From Modestobacter italicus (GTDB lineage: Bacteria > Actinomycetota > Actinomycetes > Mycobacteriales > Geodermatophilaceae): a stretch of DNA of 64,000 nt. The stretch covers positions 558,001 to 622,000 of the forward strand of contig NZ_JABGCJ010000001.1 of NCBI RefSeq assembly GCF_019799965.1. Reading direction: 5' to 3'. Positions 50,999 through 59,064 of the stretch are shown here, piece after piece (position 1 is the first letter of the stretch; each line of letters starts with the position of its first letter). Below the pieces are notes generated by a model. It was given only the letters and a program-made list of their open reading frames with translations, did not search any database and was not told where the DNA came from. A program made the translations under genes and the position numbers.

Positions 50999-51142
50999 AT
51001 GACGCAGACCGCAACTCCTCCGGTCGCCGGGTCCACCGACCCCGCCATCGCCCTGGCCGACGCTCTCCAGGCCGGCTTCGCCGCCCAGCGGGCCGCCCAC
51101 CAGCGCACCAAGATCCCGGTGAGCCGCCCCGCCGTCCCCTGA
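50999..51142 (+). CDS. 47-aa small protein
   Basis: An ATG at 50999 opens 47 codons (MTQTATPPVAGSTDPAIALA, DALQAGFAAQRAAHQRTKIP, VSRPAVP). TAGCTT (50987-50992) is 6 nt upstream, so it is a leaderless transcript start, and a strong hairpin follows 5 bp after the stop. The middle is an amphipathic Ala-rich helix, no TM. Promoter, codon bias and terminator all support expression. Function unknown. Confidence 0.65.
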   Translation: MTQTATPPVAGSTDPAIALADALQAGFAAQRAAHQRTKIPVSRPAVP

Positions 51143-51147
51143 CCGAG

Positions 51148-51179
51148 CGGTCGCCCGGGGCCACCGCCCCGGGCGACCG
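51148..51179. terminator. Bidirectional terminator hairpin
   Basis: CGGTCGCCCGGGG (51148-51160) and CCCCGGGCGACCG (51167-51179) pair over 13 bp with a 6-nt loop, between the small ORF and the convergent membrane protein gene, only 4 bp from its stop. Confidence 0.8.
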
Positions 51180-51183
51180 GAGT

Positions 51184-51915
51184 TCAGCGACCGGTCTCGG
51201 TGACCCGGCCGGGCTGCACGACCGGCAGCTCGAGGGAGTGGGCGTCGGCGGCCCGGCGGGTCCAGCCGGCCGGCAGCACGAGGCGCGGCGCGACACCGAT
51301 CAGGACGGCGACGAGGAAGGCCACGCCGGCCAGTGCCTCGCCGCTCTCCTCCACGAAGATCGCGGGAGCCGCTGCCCGGAGTCCCCACATGTGCGTGACG
51401 GCGGTCGACACCGCCGACAGGCCGACCGCGGCGACGGCGTACGCCCCGAGGCAGGTCAGCAGCCGCCGTCGGTCGCGGCGCTCGTGTCGGCTGAGCCACC
51501 ACAGCCAACCGACGGTGGCCAGCGCGAGGGGGGCGGAGAGGAGCAGCCCACGGACCGGGTCGTCGCCTGCGACTGCGCGGAGCACGGTGACGTGCAGGTT
51601 GCCGCCGACCTTCACGACGGCGATCCCGGCCGCGACCGCCGCTACCGCGGTCCACCAGGTCCGCCGCCCGGGCATGCGCGAGGCACCGAGACCGGCGGCG
51701 ACGGCTGCAGCGACGAACACCCCGGCGACGAACAGCCGCGCCAACGAGAAGGGTGCCTCCATCGACAGCGGTATGGCGATGGACGGTGGCGCGTCTAACG
51801 CGAGGGTCAGCAGACCCACGAACTCCAGGGCGAGCGCAGTGCTGGCCAGGACGACGGCGAAGCGGGGTACGGGCACACGCCGACGCACCTCGCTCAGAGT
51901 TCGACTGGTGGCCAC
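51184..51915 (-). CDS. Polytopic membrane protein of unknown family
   Basis: A 243-aa protein with six likely TM helices (FAVVLASTALALEFVGLLTLAL, LARLFVAGVFVAAAVAAGLG, WWTAVAAVAAGIAVVKVGG, GLLLSAPLALATVGWLWWL, LLTCLGAYAVAAVGLSAVS, LAGVAFLVAVLIGVA) and short charged loops. No catalytic motif or known family recognised. GTG 51915 is the only upstream start. Confidence 0.7.
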   Translation of the reverse strand: MATSRTLSEVRRRVPVPRFAVVLASTALALEFVGLLTLALDAPPSIAIPLSMEAPFSLARLFVAGVFVAAAVAAGLGASRMPGRRTWWTAVAAVAAGIAVVKVGGNLHVTVLRAVAGDDPVRGLLLSAPLALATVGWLWWLSRHERRDRRRLLTCLGAYAVAAVGLSAVSTAVTHMWGLRAAAPAIFVEESGEALAGVAFLVAVLIGVAPRLVLPAGWTRRAADAHSLELPVVQPGRVTETGR

Positions 51916-52148
51916 GGCACGTGTCTACCGGACGAACCGCCCCGTCCCAGCGGGACATCGTCACCGTTGGTGTTCATGCGGCTCATGAGGCGGCTGGGCG
52001 TGGAGGGCAGCATCCTGGGGCGGTGCAGCGAGCACTGCGGTCCGTGCTGAGGTCGACCCGTCGGGCGACGCCAGCTGTCCGCACAGTGTTCACGTTCGCG
52101 CAGCAAGGACAGGACCTCCGTGGAACGTGCCGCGGGCACCATGCTGGG

Positions 52149-52289
52149 GTGCCGCTGCTCCCCGACGCCTCGCGTCACACCCGCCGGCGCACGCTGCACG
52201 TGCACCGCTTCCGCCGGCTCGGTGACGACCCGTTCAGCGGCGGGAGCCACTACGGCTGCCGGTGCGGCGTCGTCCGAACCGGCTTCTGA
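52149..52289 (+). CDS. Small zinc-ribbon-like protein
   Basis: A 46-codon frame from GTG 52149: VPLLPDASRHTRRRTLHVHRFRRLGDDPFSGG then SHYGCRCGVVRTGF. CRCG in a GGxxYxCRCGxVR context resembles short actinobacterial proteins of the 'H..R..DDPfSGGs.Y.CRCG.vR' type, which is recollection and not proof. No separate ribosome-binding site is obvious. Alternative overlapping frames here look like shadows. Confidence 0.4.
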   Translation: MPLLPDASRHTRRRTLHVHRFRRLGDDPFSGGSHYGCRCGVVRTGF

Positions 52290-52333
52290 CCCGGCCCGCG
52301 ACGCGCCCGGTCGGCGCTTGCCAGACTGCTGCC

Positions 52334-53362
52334 ATGGCGCAGACCCGGACCCGGCTCACCCACGCCCAGTTGGCTGAGCTGGCCCGGCACGCCTTCGGGC
52401 TGAGCCCCACCCCGCCCGACCTGCCGGCGGACACCGACTTCGAGGACGCCGAGGGCGTGCTGGTCGCCAGCACCGGCACCGACGGCCTGGCCGTCCGGGA
52501 GATCCCCCGCTGGCGCTCGCCGGCCGAGGTCCGGGCCGAGCTGGACCGCCGGGGCTGGGCGCAGCCGGCGGCCTGGGTCGGCCGCCCCCCGGAGGACGCC
52601 GGCGGGCTGCCCGACCGGTTGCTCGTGCTGCTGCCGGTCGCCGGCACCGCCCCCGACGCCGCGGAGATCTCGCTGACCGCCGCGGCGTGGGCACAGCGGG
52701 CAGGCGGCCGCGAGCTGATGGTCGTGCCGGTACCGGTGACCGCGGCCGGCCCGGAGATCGGCTGGCCGGAGCTGGCCACCGCCTACGGCGCCGGCCCGGT
52801 GGCCAGCCGGGTCGAGCCGGACCCGCTGTCGACCGGCGGGCGGGTGGTCGTGTTCACCGGGCTGTCCGGGGCCGGGAAGTCCACGATCGCCGGCCGGCTG
52901 GTGGAGCTGCTGCTGGAGGCCGGCCGCACGGTGACCCTGCTGGACGGCGACGAGGTGCGCACCCACCTCTCCGCCGGGCTCGGCTTCTCCCGCGCCGACC
53001 GGGACACCAACGTGCGGCGGATCGGCTGGGTGGCCGCGCAGATCGCCAAGCACGGCGGCTGGGCGGTGTGCGCGCCGATCGCGCCCTACGCCGCGACCCG
53101 CGCCGAGGTGCGGCAGCTGGTGGAGGCCCAGGCGGGGCCCGGTTCCTTCGTGCTGGTGCACGTGGCCACCCCGCTGGAGGAGTGCGAGGCCCGGGACCGC
53201 AAGGGGCTGTACGCCAAGGCCCGGCGGGGCGAGATCGCCGAGTTCACCGGGATCAGCGACCCCTACGAGGAGCCGACCGACGCGGAGCTCACCATCGACA
53301 CCCGGCGCAGCTCGGTCGACGAGAGCGCCCGGCTGGTGCTCGACTACCTCACCGGCAGCTGA
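52334..53362 (+). CDS. cysC: Adenylylsulfate (APS) kinase with extra N-terminal domain
   Basis: A 342-aa protein. Residues about 170-342 are APS kinase: [24 protein letters not shown] (P-loop GLSGAGKS), [33 protein letters not shown], and [30 protein letters not shown]. It makes PAPS from APS and ATP. Residues 1-165 are an additional domain; the segment [22 protein letters not shown] resembles the sulfurylase phrase '[20 protein letters not shown]', but the QTRNPxHRAH catalytic block is absent. ATG 52334. The gene converges on cysQ, with 19 bp of 3' overlap. Confidence 0.9.
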   Translation: MAQTRTRLTHAQLAELARHAFGLSPTPPDLPADTDFEDAEGVLVASTGTDGLAVREIPRWRSPAEVRAELDRRGWAQPAAWVGRPPEDAGGLPDRLLVLLPVAGTAPDAAEISLTAAAWAQRAGGRELMVVPVPVTAAGPEIGWPELATAYGAGPVASRVEPDPLSTGGRVVVFTGLSGAGKSTIAGRLVELLLEAGRTVTLLDGDEVRTHLSAGLGFSRADRDTNVRRIGWVAAQIAKHGGWAVCAPIAPYAATRAEVRQLVEAQAGPGSFVLVHVATPLEECEARDRKGLYAKARRGEIAEFTGISDPYEEPTDAELTIDTRRSSVDESARLVLDYLTGS

Positions 53363-54111
53363 GCGATCGCCGCCAGCAGCTGGCCGGCCAGCTCGGGGCG
53401 GCAGACGACCAGGTCGGGCAGGTACGGGTCGGGCTGGTTGTAGCGCAACGGGGCGCCGTCCAGCCGGCTGGTGTGCAGGCCGGCGGCCCGGGCGACGGCG
53501 ACCGGCGCCGCCGAGTCCCACTCGTACTGGCCACCGCCGTGCACGTAGGCGTCGGTGACGCCGTCCAGCACCGACATCGCCTTGACCCCGGCCGAGCCCA
53601 TCGGCACCAGCTCCGCCCCCAGCCGCGCGGCGAGCTCCTGTACGAGGGCCGGTGGCCGGCTGCGGCTGACCGCCAGGCGCAGCGGTCCCGGCCGGCGCGC
53701 GGGAGCCGGCGACGGTGCGACGGTACTCAGCGTGCGGCCCTCCGCCGGGAGCGCGACGGCCCCGGCGACCAGGTCACCGCGCTCCCACAGCGCCACGTGC
53801 ACCGCCCAGTCGCGCCGGTCGAGCTCGGCGAACTCCCGGGTGCCGTCGAGCGGGTCGACGATCCAGACCCGGTCGGCCGTCAGCCGGGCACGGTCGTCGA
53901 CACCCTCCTCCGACAGCACGGCGTCCCCGGGGCGGGCGGCGCGCAGCCGCTCGAGCAGGAACTCGTGGGACTCGGCGTCACCGGCCGCCTTGCGCGCGGC
54001 CGCGTCAGGGAGGTCCCGGCCCCGCACGCGCAGCAGCAGCTCCCCGGCGGCGGTGGCCAGTTCGGCGGCGAGGACGGCGTCGGAGCGGGGGTCGGCGGCG
54101 GGGGCGGTCAC
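53344..54111 (-). CDS. cysQ: 3'(2'),5'-bisphosphate nucleotidase / inositol-monophosphatase family
   Basis: A 255-aa protein with VLSEEGVDD (EE metal ligand), [13 protein letters not shown] (DPLDGT metal motif) and [17 protein letters not shown] (WDxAAPxAI end). These match CysQ more than plain inositol phosphatases (TREFAEL). CysQ hydrolyses the PAP left by PAPS-dependent sulfotransferases. GTG 54111 preceded by GACAGT at 6 nt. Overlapping cysC 3' end. Confidence 0.87.
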   Translation of the reverse strand: MTAPAADPRSDAVLAAELATAAGELLLRVRGRDLPDAAARKAAGDAESHEFLLERLRAARPGDAVLSEEGVDDRARLTADRVWIVDPLDGTREFAELDRRDWAVHVALWERGDLVAGAVALPAEGRTLSTVAPSPAPARRPGPLRLAVSRSRPPALVQELAARLGAELVPMGSAGVKAMSVLDGVTDAYVHGGGQYEWDSAAPVAVARAAGLHTSRLDGAPLRYNQPDPYLPDLVVCRPELAGQLLAAIAQLPVR

Positions 54112-54127
54112 CGGACCACTGTCCCAG

Positions 54128-54430
54128 TCACCGCTCGCGCCGCCCCGCCGAGGCCACGGCCGTCAGCACCGCGCACACGCCGAGCGCCCAGCCGGCGATG
54201 ACGAAGAGGTCGCCGCGGTGCACACCCCGTCCGGGCCGCAGCACGAGGAGGACCGGCCCCTCGTCGGCGTACCGGCCGGTGACCAGCAGGCAGGCGAAGG
54301 CGGTCAGCACGCCGAGGGCGACCGACGCACCCAGCCAGCGCAGCGCGGACCAGAACGGGTGGGTGCCGGCCCGGCCGGCGGGCCGGACCGGCGTGGGGTC
54401 AGTACGCCCCGGAACCGCGGACCACCGCAC
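54128..54430 (-). CDS. Small two-TM membrane protein
   Basis: A 100-aa protein with two TM helices ([24 protein letters not shown] and [24 protein letters not shown]) separated by an extracellular loop with [13 protein letters not shown] 54430 overlaps the WcaJ-like gene 3' end by 32 bp. No known family. It is between CysQ and WcaJ-like genes; the role is unknown, perhaps linked to the transferase. Confidence 0.6.
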   Translation of the reverse strand: MRWSAVPGRTDPTPVRPAGRAGTHPFWSALRWLGASVALGVLTAFACLLVTGRYADEGPVLLVLRPGRGVHRGDLFVIAGWALGVCAVLTAVASAGRRER

Positions 54431-55901
54431 CCAGCGTCTTGCCCAGGATCATCAGGTCCATCGCCAGCGACCAGTTCTCCACGTAGCGGACGTCGATGCG
54501 CACCGAGTCGTCCCAGGAGAGGTTCGACCGGCCGCTGACCTGCCACAGGCCGGTGATGCCCGGCTTGACCAGCAGGCGGCGGCGCATGTCGAAGCCGTAC
54601 TGCTCGACCTCGCGGGTGACGTGCGGCCGGGGGCCGACCAGCGACATCGAACCGCCGATGACGTTGAACAGCTGCGGCAGCTCGTCGAGGGAGAAGCGCC
54701 GCATGACCGCGCCGACGCGGGTGACCCGCGGGTCGCGCTTCATCTTGAACTGGACGGCGTTGCCCTCGTTGAGCTCCATGAGGGCCTCGATCCGCTTGTC
54801 GGCGTCGGGCACCATGCTGCGGAACTTCAGCACCTGGAAGGGCTCGCCGCCCTTGCCGATCCGCTCGTGCCGGTAGAACACCGGGCCGCGGCTGGTGGTC
54901 TTGACCGCCAGCGCCAGGCCGAGCAGGACCGGCAGCAGCAGGACGACGGTGATGACGGCGACCGAGCGGTCGAACACGTCCTTGGTCACCCGGCGCAGGC
55001 CGCGGAATTCCGGGCGCTCCAGGTGCAGCAGGGGCAGGCCGCTGACCGGCCGGATGCCGACCCGCGGGCCGGCGAACTCGGTGACGGCGGGGGCCAGCAG
55101 CAGCTCGGCCTCGGTGGTCTCCAGGTCCCAGCCCAGCCGGCGCAGGCTCGCCCCGTCCAGCTCCGGCGAGGGGAGCACGGCGACGGTGTCGACCTCGTAC
55201 CGGCGGACGACGTCCACGACGTCGGCGAAGCTGCCGAGCACCGGCAGGCCGTCGAAGACGGTGCCGGCCGGCTCGGCGGCGGGCAGGCAGACGCCGATGA
55301 CCCGCAGGCCGTGCTTTGCCTGCCGCTCCAGCTGGGCGTGCAGCTCGGCGGTGCCGTTGCGGTGGCCGACCAGGATGGCGGTCTGCTGGAACCGGCCGTG
55401 CACCCGCTGGCTGTGCAGCCAGGCCCGCTGGGCGTAGCGCAGCAGCAGGGTCAGCACGGTGGCCAGCGGGAGGGCGACCACGACGAAGCTGCGCGCCAGC
55501 TCGAGCTTGAACGCCCAGGAGATGGTGCCGACGGCGGCCAGCAGCAGCGCGGCGGCGAAGAAGACCCGCCGGAACTCCTCGGGGCCGACCCAGAGGAAGC
55601 GCTCCTCGTAGGTGCGGGCGATCGCCATGGCGCCGACCCAGACCAGGGGCATGACGAGCACCGGCCAGGGCACCGTGGTCGCCGAGAGCGGACCGGTGTC
55701 GGGGAGCAGGCGGCCCACGAGGGCGGCGAGGACGGCCACGATCGCGTCACCCGCAACGACCCGGCGGACGTAGGTGCTGCGCCAGGCGCGGCGCGCGGCC
55801 GTGCCCTCGCCGCGGAGCCGGGCCACGGACCAGAAGCGGCGCCGGGCGACCACGTCGGTGCGTAGCTCGGCGACCTCGTCAGTGGAGTCGAGCAGTGACA
55901 A
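54399..55901 (-). CDS. WcaJ/CpsE-like polyprenyl glycosylphosphotransferase
   Basis: A 500-aa enzyme (longer with upstream starts) with four N-terminal TM helices, a CoA-binding-like Rossmann domain (QQTAILVGHRNGTAELHAQLE) and a C-terminal sugar transferase: KDVFDRSVAVITVVLLLPVLLGLALAVK (re-entrant helix), FYRHERIGKGGEPFQVLKFRSM, SLDELPQLFNVIGGSMSLVGPRPH and KPGITGLWQVSGRSNLSW. It starts a lipid-linked glycan by adding a hexose-1-phosphate to undecaprenyl phosphate. The TTG at 55901 (after GGGAGTTACACA) gives MSLLDSTDEV and a family-like length; GTG 56105 gives 68 more residues that are Arg-rich and probably untranslated. Confidence 0.87.
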   Translation of the reverse strand: MSLLDSTDEVAELRTDVVARRRFWSVARLRGEGTAARRAWRSTYVRRVVAGDAIVAVLAALVGRLLPDTGPLSATTVPWPVLVMPLVWVGAMAIARTYEERFLWVGPEEFRRVFFAAALLLAAVGTISWAFKLELARSFVVVALPLATVLTLLLRYAQRAWLHSQRVHGRFQQTAILVGHRNGTAELHAQLERQAKHGLRVIGVCLPAAEPAGTVFDGLPVLGSFADVVDVVRRYEVDTVAVLPSPELDGASLRRLGWDLETTEAELLLAPAVTEFAGPRVGIRPVSGLPLLHLERPEFRGLRRVTKDVFDRSVAVITVVLLLPVLLGLALAVKTTSRGPVFYRHERIGKGGEPFQVLKFRSMVPDADKRIEALMELNEGNAVQFKMKRDPRVTRVGAVMRRFSLDELPQLFNVIGGSMSLVGPRPHVTREVEQYGFDMRRRLLVKPGITGLWQVSGRSNLSWDDSVRIDVRYVENWSLAMDLMILGKTLGAVVRGSGAY

Positions 55902-56248
55902 TGTGTAACTCCCAGTGCGCTCCAGCCGGCTCGTCGTCCCCGGCTTCTCGTCGTCTTCCGTCAGGAACCGCGCTGTTCGACCGACCCTGGGGAACGTACG
56001 GTCTCGCAGCTCAACGCGCTGCCCCCTGTCCATGTGGCGAACGGTGACGCGGATCGTCACCGTGTGTATCTCGCCACCCGCGACCACGGCAGACTGGTCG
56101 CTCACTCACGGACAGTCGCGACGCGCAGGGGTCGCAACATGCCGTTCAATTGTGGGCGACCTGGTGGACTCTTCGTGAAATGGCTCACGTTTAGTCACTT
56201 TCCGGTGTCAGCGAGCGCCGGGCCCGCCGATGTGGTCATGCTCGGGAC
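55902..56248. promoter_or_regulatory. Divergent region between WcaJ-like and GT4 genes with inverted repeat
   Basis: About 350 bp, less GC-rich. ACGGTGACG (56041-56049) and CGTCACCGT (56055-56063) form a perfect 9-bp inverted repeat with 5-nt spacer, a good regulator site. AT-rich segments (GTTTAGTCAC at 56190-56199) mark likely promoter DNA for either side. Part of this would be coding if the WcaJ-like gene started at 56105. Confidence 0.45.
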
Positions 56249-57364
56249 GTGGGCCTTGCAGACAACCGGACCGTGCGCGTCCTGCACGTGAGCCAGCCCG
56301 TCGAGGCCGGGGTCGCCAAGGTGGTCGCCGGCCTCGTCGGTGACCAGTGCCGGCGTGGGTGGGACGTGGCCGTGGCCTGCCCGCCGGAGGGCTGGCTGGC
56401 CGGCGTCGTCCAGGAGGCCGGTGCGCGGTTGGTCCCGTGGCAGGCCACCCGCTCCCCCGGCCCGACGGTGCCCCGCGAGACGCTGGCGCTGCGCCGCGTC
56501 ATCGCCCAGGTCGCCCCCGACGTCGTGCACCTGCACAGCGCCAAGGCCGGCCTGGCCGGCCGGCTCGCGCTCCGCGGCAGCCGGCCCACCGTCTTCCAGC
56601 CGCACGCCTGGTCGTTCGAGGCCGTCACCGGACCGGTCCAGGTCGCCACCCGGCTCTGGGAGCGGACCGCCCAGCGTTGGACCGACCTGACGCTCAACGT
56701 CAGCCAGGCCGAGCTGGCCACCGGCCGGGCAGCCGGCCTGACCGGCCGCGCGGTCGTCATCCCGAACGGGGTCGATCCCGACGCCTGGACGCCGCGGGAC
56801 CGGGCGGCCAGCCGTGCGGCCCTGGGCCTGGCCTCCCCCGATGCGCCGACGGTGGTCTGCGTCGGGCGGCTGGCCCGGCAGAAGGGCCAGGACATGCTGC
56901 TGGAGGCCTGGACCGCCGTGCGCCGGGCGGTCCCCACCGCACAGCTCGTGCTGGTCGGTGGCGGGCCCGACGAGGCGGCCCTGCGCGCCGCCGCCGGCGA
57001 CGGCGTGCACTTCGCCCCCGGTGAGCGGCTGGCCGACTGGTACGCCGCCGCCGACGTGGTCGCCGTCCCCTCCCGCTGGGAGGCCGGCCTGCCCCTGGTG
57101 GCGATGGAGGCGATGGCCAGCGAGCGCAGCGTCGTCGCCTTCGACGTCGCCGGGATCGGGACCTACCTGGGCGGATCGGGCACCGCGGTGCCCCCGTTCG
57201 ACGTCGCCGGGTTCGCCCGGGAGGTCATCGCCCGGCTGCTCGACCCGGCGCTCGCCGCCCACGAGGCCGCGATCGGCCGTACCGTCGCATCCACCCGGTT
57301 CGCCGCGGCCACCTCCCACGAGATCACCGCCACTGCCCTGCTGGACCTCCTGGAGCCGGGATGA
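56249..57364 (+). CDS. Glycosyltransferase family 4
   Basis: A 371-aa GT-B enzyme: VRVLHVSQPVEAGVAKVVAGLVGDQ, DVVHLHSAKAGLAGRLALRG (acceptor site, HxHS), VVIPNGVDPDAW, TVVCVGRLARQKGQDMLLEAW and VPSRWEAGLPLVAMEAMASERSVVAF (donor E(x7)E). GTG 56249 lies 6 nt after CATGCT, a weak leaderless -10. First gene of the plus-strand group beyond WcaJ; stop overlaps the beta-helix start (ATGA). Confidence 0.88.
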   Translation: MGLADNRTVRVLHVSQPVEAGVAKVVAGLVGDQCRRGWDVAVACPPEGWLAGVVQEAGARLVPWQATRSPGPTVPRETLALRRVIAQVAPDVVHLHSAKAGLAGRLALRGSRPTVFQPHAWSFEAVTGPVQVATRLWERTAQRWTDLTLNVSQAELATGRAAGLTGRAVVIPNGVDPDAWTPRDRAASRAALGLASPDAPTVVCVGRLARQKGQDMLLEAWTAVRRAVPTAQLVLVGGGPDEAALRAAAGDGVHFAPGERLADWYAAADVVAVPSRWEAGLPLVAMEAMASERSVVAFDVAGIGTYLGGSGTAVPPFDVAGFAREVIARLLDPALAAHEAAIGRTVASTRFAAATSHEITATALLDLLEPG

Positions 57365-58596
57365 CCTCGCTGCCCGCCGGCCCGCCGGCGCCGACCGGAC
57401 CGGACGCCGGCGCGACGAGCGGTGGTCCGGGCGGTCGGCCCGGACGTCGCCGGCTCGTCCTGGTCCTGGGCGCCGTCGCCGTGGCCGTCGCCGTCCTGGT
57501 CGGGGTGCTGGCCATCGTGGGTCGCGGCGACCGGGAGGTGCCGGTGGCAGACTTCGGGGCGGTGGGTGACGGCGTCGCCGACGACGGCGCGGCCCTGCAG
57601 CAGGCGCTGGACACCGCACCCGAGGGCGGGACGCTGGTCCTCCGGGACGGCGCCACCTACCGGTACTCGCAGGTCCTGACCGTGAGCACCCCCGGCCTGA
57701 CGATCGAGGGCGCCGGCGCGACGCTGGAGGCGTCGGACGAGACCGCCTCCGCACTGAAGATCGTGGCCGACGACGTGACGGTCACCGGGCTGACCCTCAC
57801 CACCCCCACCATCACGCAGCGGTGGGACCCCTTCGAGTCCACCATGGTCTGGGTCGCCGCCGACTCCGCCGTCCTGCGCGACGTGCACGTGCGCGGCGCG
57901 GGCGGGGCCGGCATCGCGGTCACCGACGGCGCCGGCGACTTCCTGCTCGACCGCGTGACCGTGACCGACAGCCGGGCCGACGGCATCCACATCACCGACC
58001 AGGCCCACGACGGCCGGGTGGTCTCCCCCGTCACCACCGGCACCGGGGACGACGGCGTCGCGGTCGTGTCGTACATGAAGGACGGCGGCCCCTCCGAGCG
58101 GATCACCATCGAGTCCCCCACCGTGAACGGGACGACGTGGGGCCGGGGCGTGTCCGTGGTCGGCGGCAACGACATCACCTACACCGACGTCACGGTGCGC
58201 GACACCGACGCGGCCGGCATCTACGTCGGCAGCGAGGGCGACCCGTACTTCACCTACGCCTCGGTCGGCGTGCTCGTCGACGGCGGCACGGTGACCGGCG
58301 CGAACACCAACGCCGACAAGGACCACGGCGCCGTCCTGGTCTACGCCGGCAACGACGACACCACGACCAGCGACGTCACCGTGCGCGACCTGACCATCAG
58401 CGGCACGCGCCCCAGCTCGCCCTGGGACGTCGGCGTCCTGCTCGACCCCGACTCCGCGGTCGAGCAGGTCACCTTCGAGGAGTTCCGGATCAGCGAGGGT
58501 CCGGCCGTGCCCTTCTACACGAACGACCCCGCCGCGGTACGGCTCACCGGGATCGAGGACGACGGCGCCGCGGTGCCCGACCAGGGCGGCTGGTGA
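57361..58596 (+). CDS. Exported pectate-lyase-like right-handed beta-helix protein
   Basis: A 411-aa protein. One signal-anchor helix (LVLVLGAVAVAVAVLVGVLAIV) and then a beta-helix starting VADFGAVGDGVADDGAALQQALDTAPEGGTLVLRDGATY, the GDGxxDDxxALQxAL pattern of the pectate lyase superfamily (Pfam Pectate_lyase_3). Coils are visible: GLTIEGAGATLEA, VTVTGLTLTTPTI, AVLRDVHVRGAGGAGIAVTDG, DRVTVTDSRADGIHITDQA, HDGRVVSPVTTGTGDDGVAVV. Catalytic residues of lyases or epimerases cannot be named. Coupled by ATGA to the GT4 gene. Likely degrades, epimerises or binds a uronic-acid polysaccharide. Confidence 0.83.
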   Translation: MTSLPAGPPAPTGPDAGATSGGPGGRPGRRRLVLVLGAVAVAVAVLVGVLAIVGRGDREVPVADFGAVGDGVADDGAALQQALDTAPEGGTLVLRDGATYRYSQVLTVSTPGLTIEGAGATLEASDETASALKIVADDVTVTGLTLTTPTITQRWDPFESTMVWVAADSAVLRDVHVRGAGGAGIAVTDGAGDFLLDRVTVTDSRADGIHITDQAHDGRVVSPVTTGTGDDGVAVVSYMKDGGPSERITIESPTVNGTTWGRGVSVVGGNDITYTDVTVRDTDAAGIYVGSEGDPYFTYASVGVLVDGGTVTGANTNADKDHGAVLVYAGNDDTTTSDVTVRDLTISGTRPSSPWDVGVLLDPDSAVEQVTFEEFRISEGPAVPFYTNDPAAVRLTGIEDDGAAVPDQGGW

Positions 58597-58654
58597 CCCG
58601 GCGCGTCCCGTCGTCGCCGTCCCGTACGTGGACCAGGTGACCTGATCACCGTCC

Positions 58655-58706
58655 GTCCCCCTGCACCAGCGTCGGTGCGGGGGGACAGCCGTCGGTGCAG
58701 GGGGAC
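58655..58706 (+). terminator. Terminator region with mutually exclusive hairpins
   Basis: GTCCCCCTGCACC (58655-58667) can pair with GGTGCGGGGGGAC (58674-58686; one wobble) or with GGTGCAGGGGGAC (58694-58706; perfect). The 13-bp stem lies about 60 bp after the beta-helix gene stop. Confidence 0.65.
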
Positions 58707-59064
58707 GCGGGCCGGCGGGCGCCGGCAGGGGAGCCCCGACGGCACGATCCGGTGACGGTCGCGGACGTCGCGTCCCGGTGGTCACACCGGGCGCCGGGGC
58801 TGCCGATGACAGAGCCGAGGACCGTGCGCCAGGGGTTGCTGGGACTCGTGTGACGAGTGAGCTGACTGTGTGCAGCAAGTAGCGCGTCGTTCACGGAGCG
58901 TCTTCGTACGCCGCCCATCCTGGGTGCGTGGGGACGCCGCACAGCGCCGTCGGCTCCTCCGCGGTCGACCGGACCGGGGCGCCTCGCGCCCGGACCGCGA
59001 CCGTGTCACCCCGACGCACAGCCGGCTCAGCCCACAGCCGCGCGCTCCGCCTCCTGGAGGCCCG
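58707..59064. promoter_or_regulatory. Intergenic region upstream of the second beta-helix gene
   Basis: About 360 bp. ACTCGT (58844-58849) and ACGAGT (58853-58858) form a 6-bp inverted repeat with a 3-bp spacer, followed by comparatively AT-rich DNA (GACTGTGTGCAGCAAGTAGC) that could hold a promoter. GGAGG precedes the ATG at 59065. No gene is seen. Confidence 0.4.

Noticed and set aside
51976-52050. 24-codon frame MRLMRRLGVEGSILGRCSEH ending CGPC
   Set aside because: No ribosome-binding site or promoter placement and no homologue known to me; cysteines alone are not enough.
55902-56105. N-terminal extension of the WcaJ-like gene from GTG 56105
   Set aside because: Extension is Arg-rich, has no TM segment and includes an inverted repeat; a later TTG with RBS fits better, though this is not certain.
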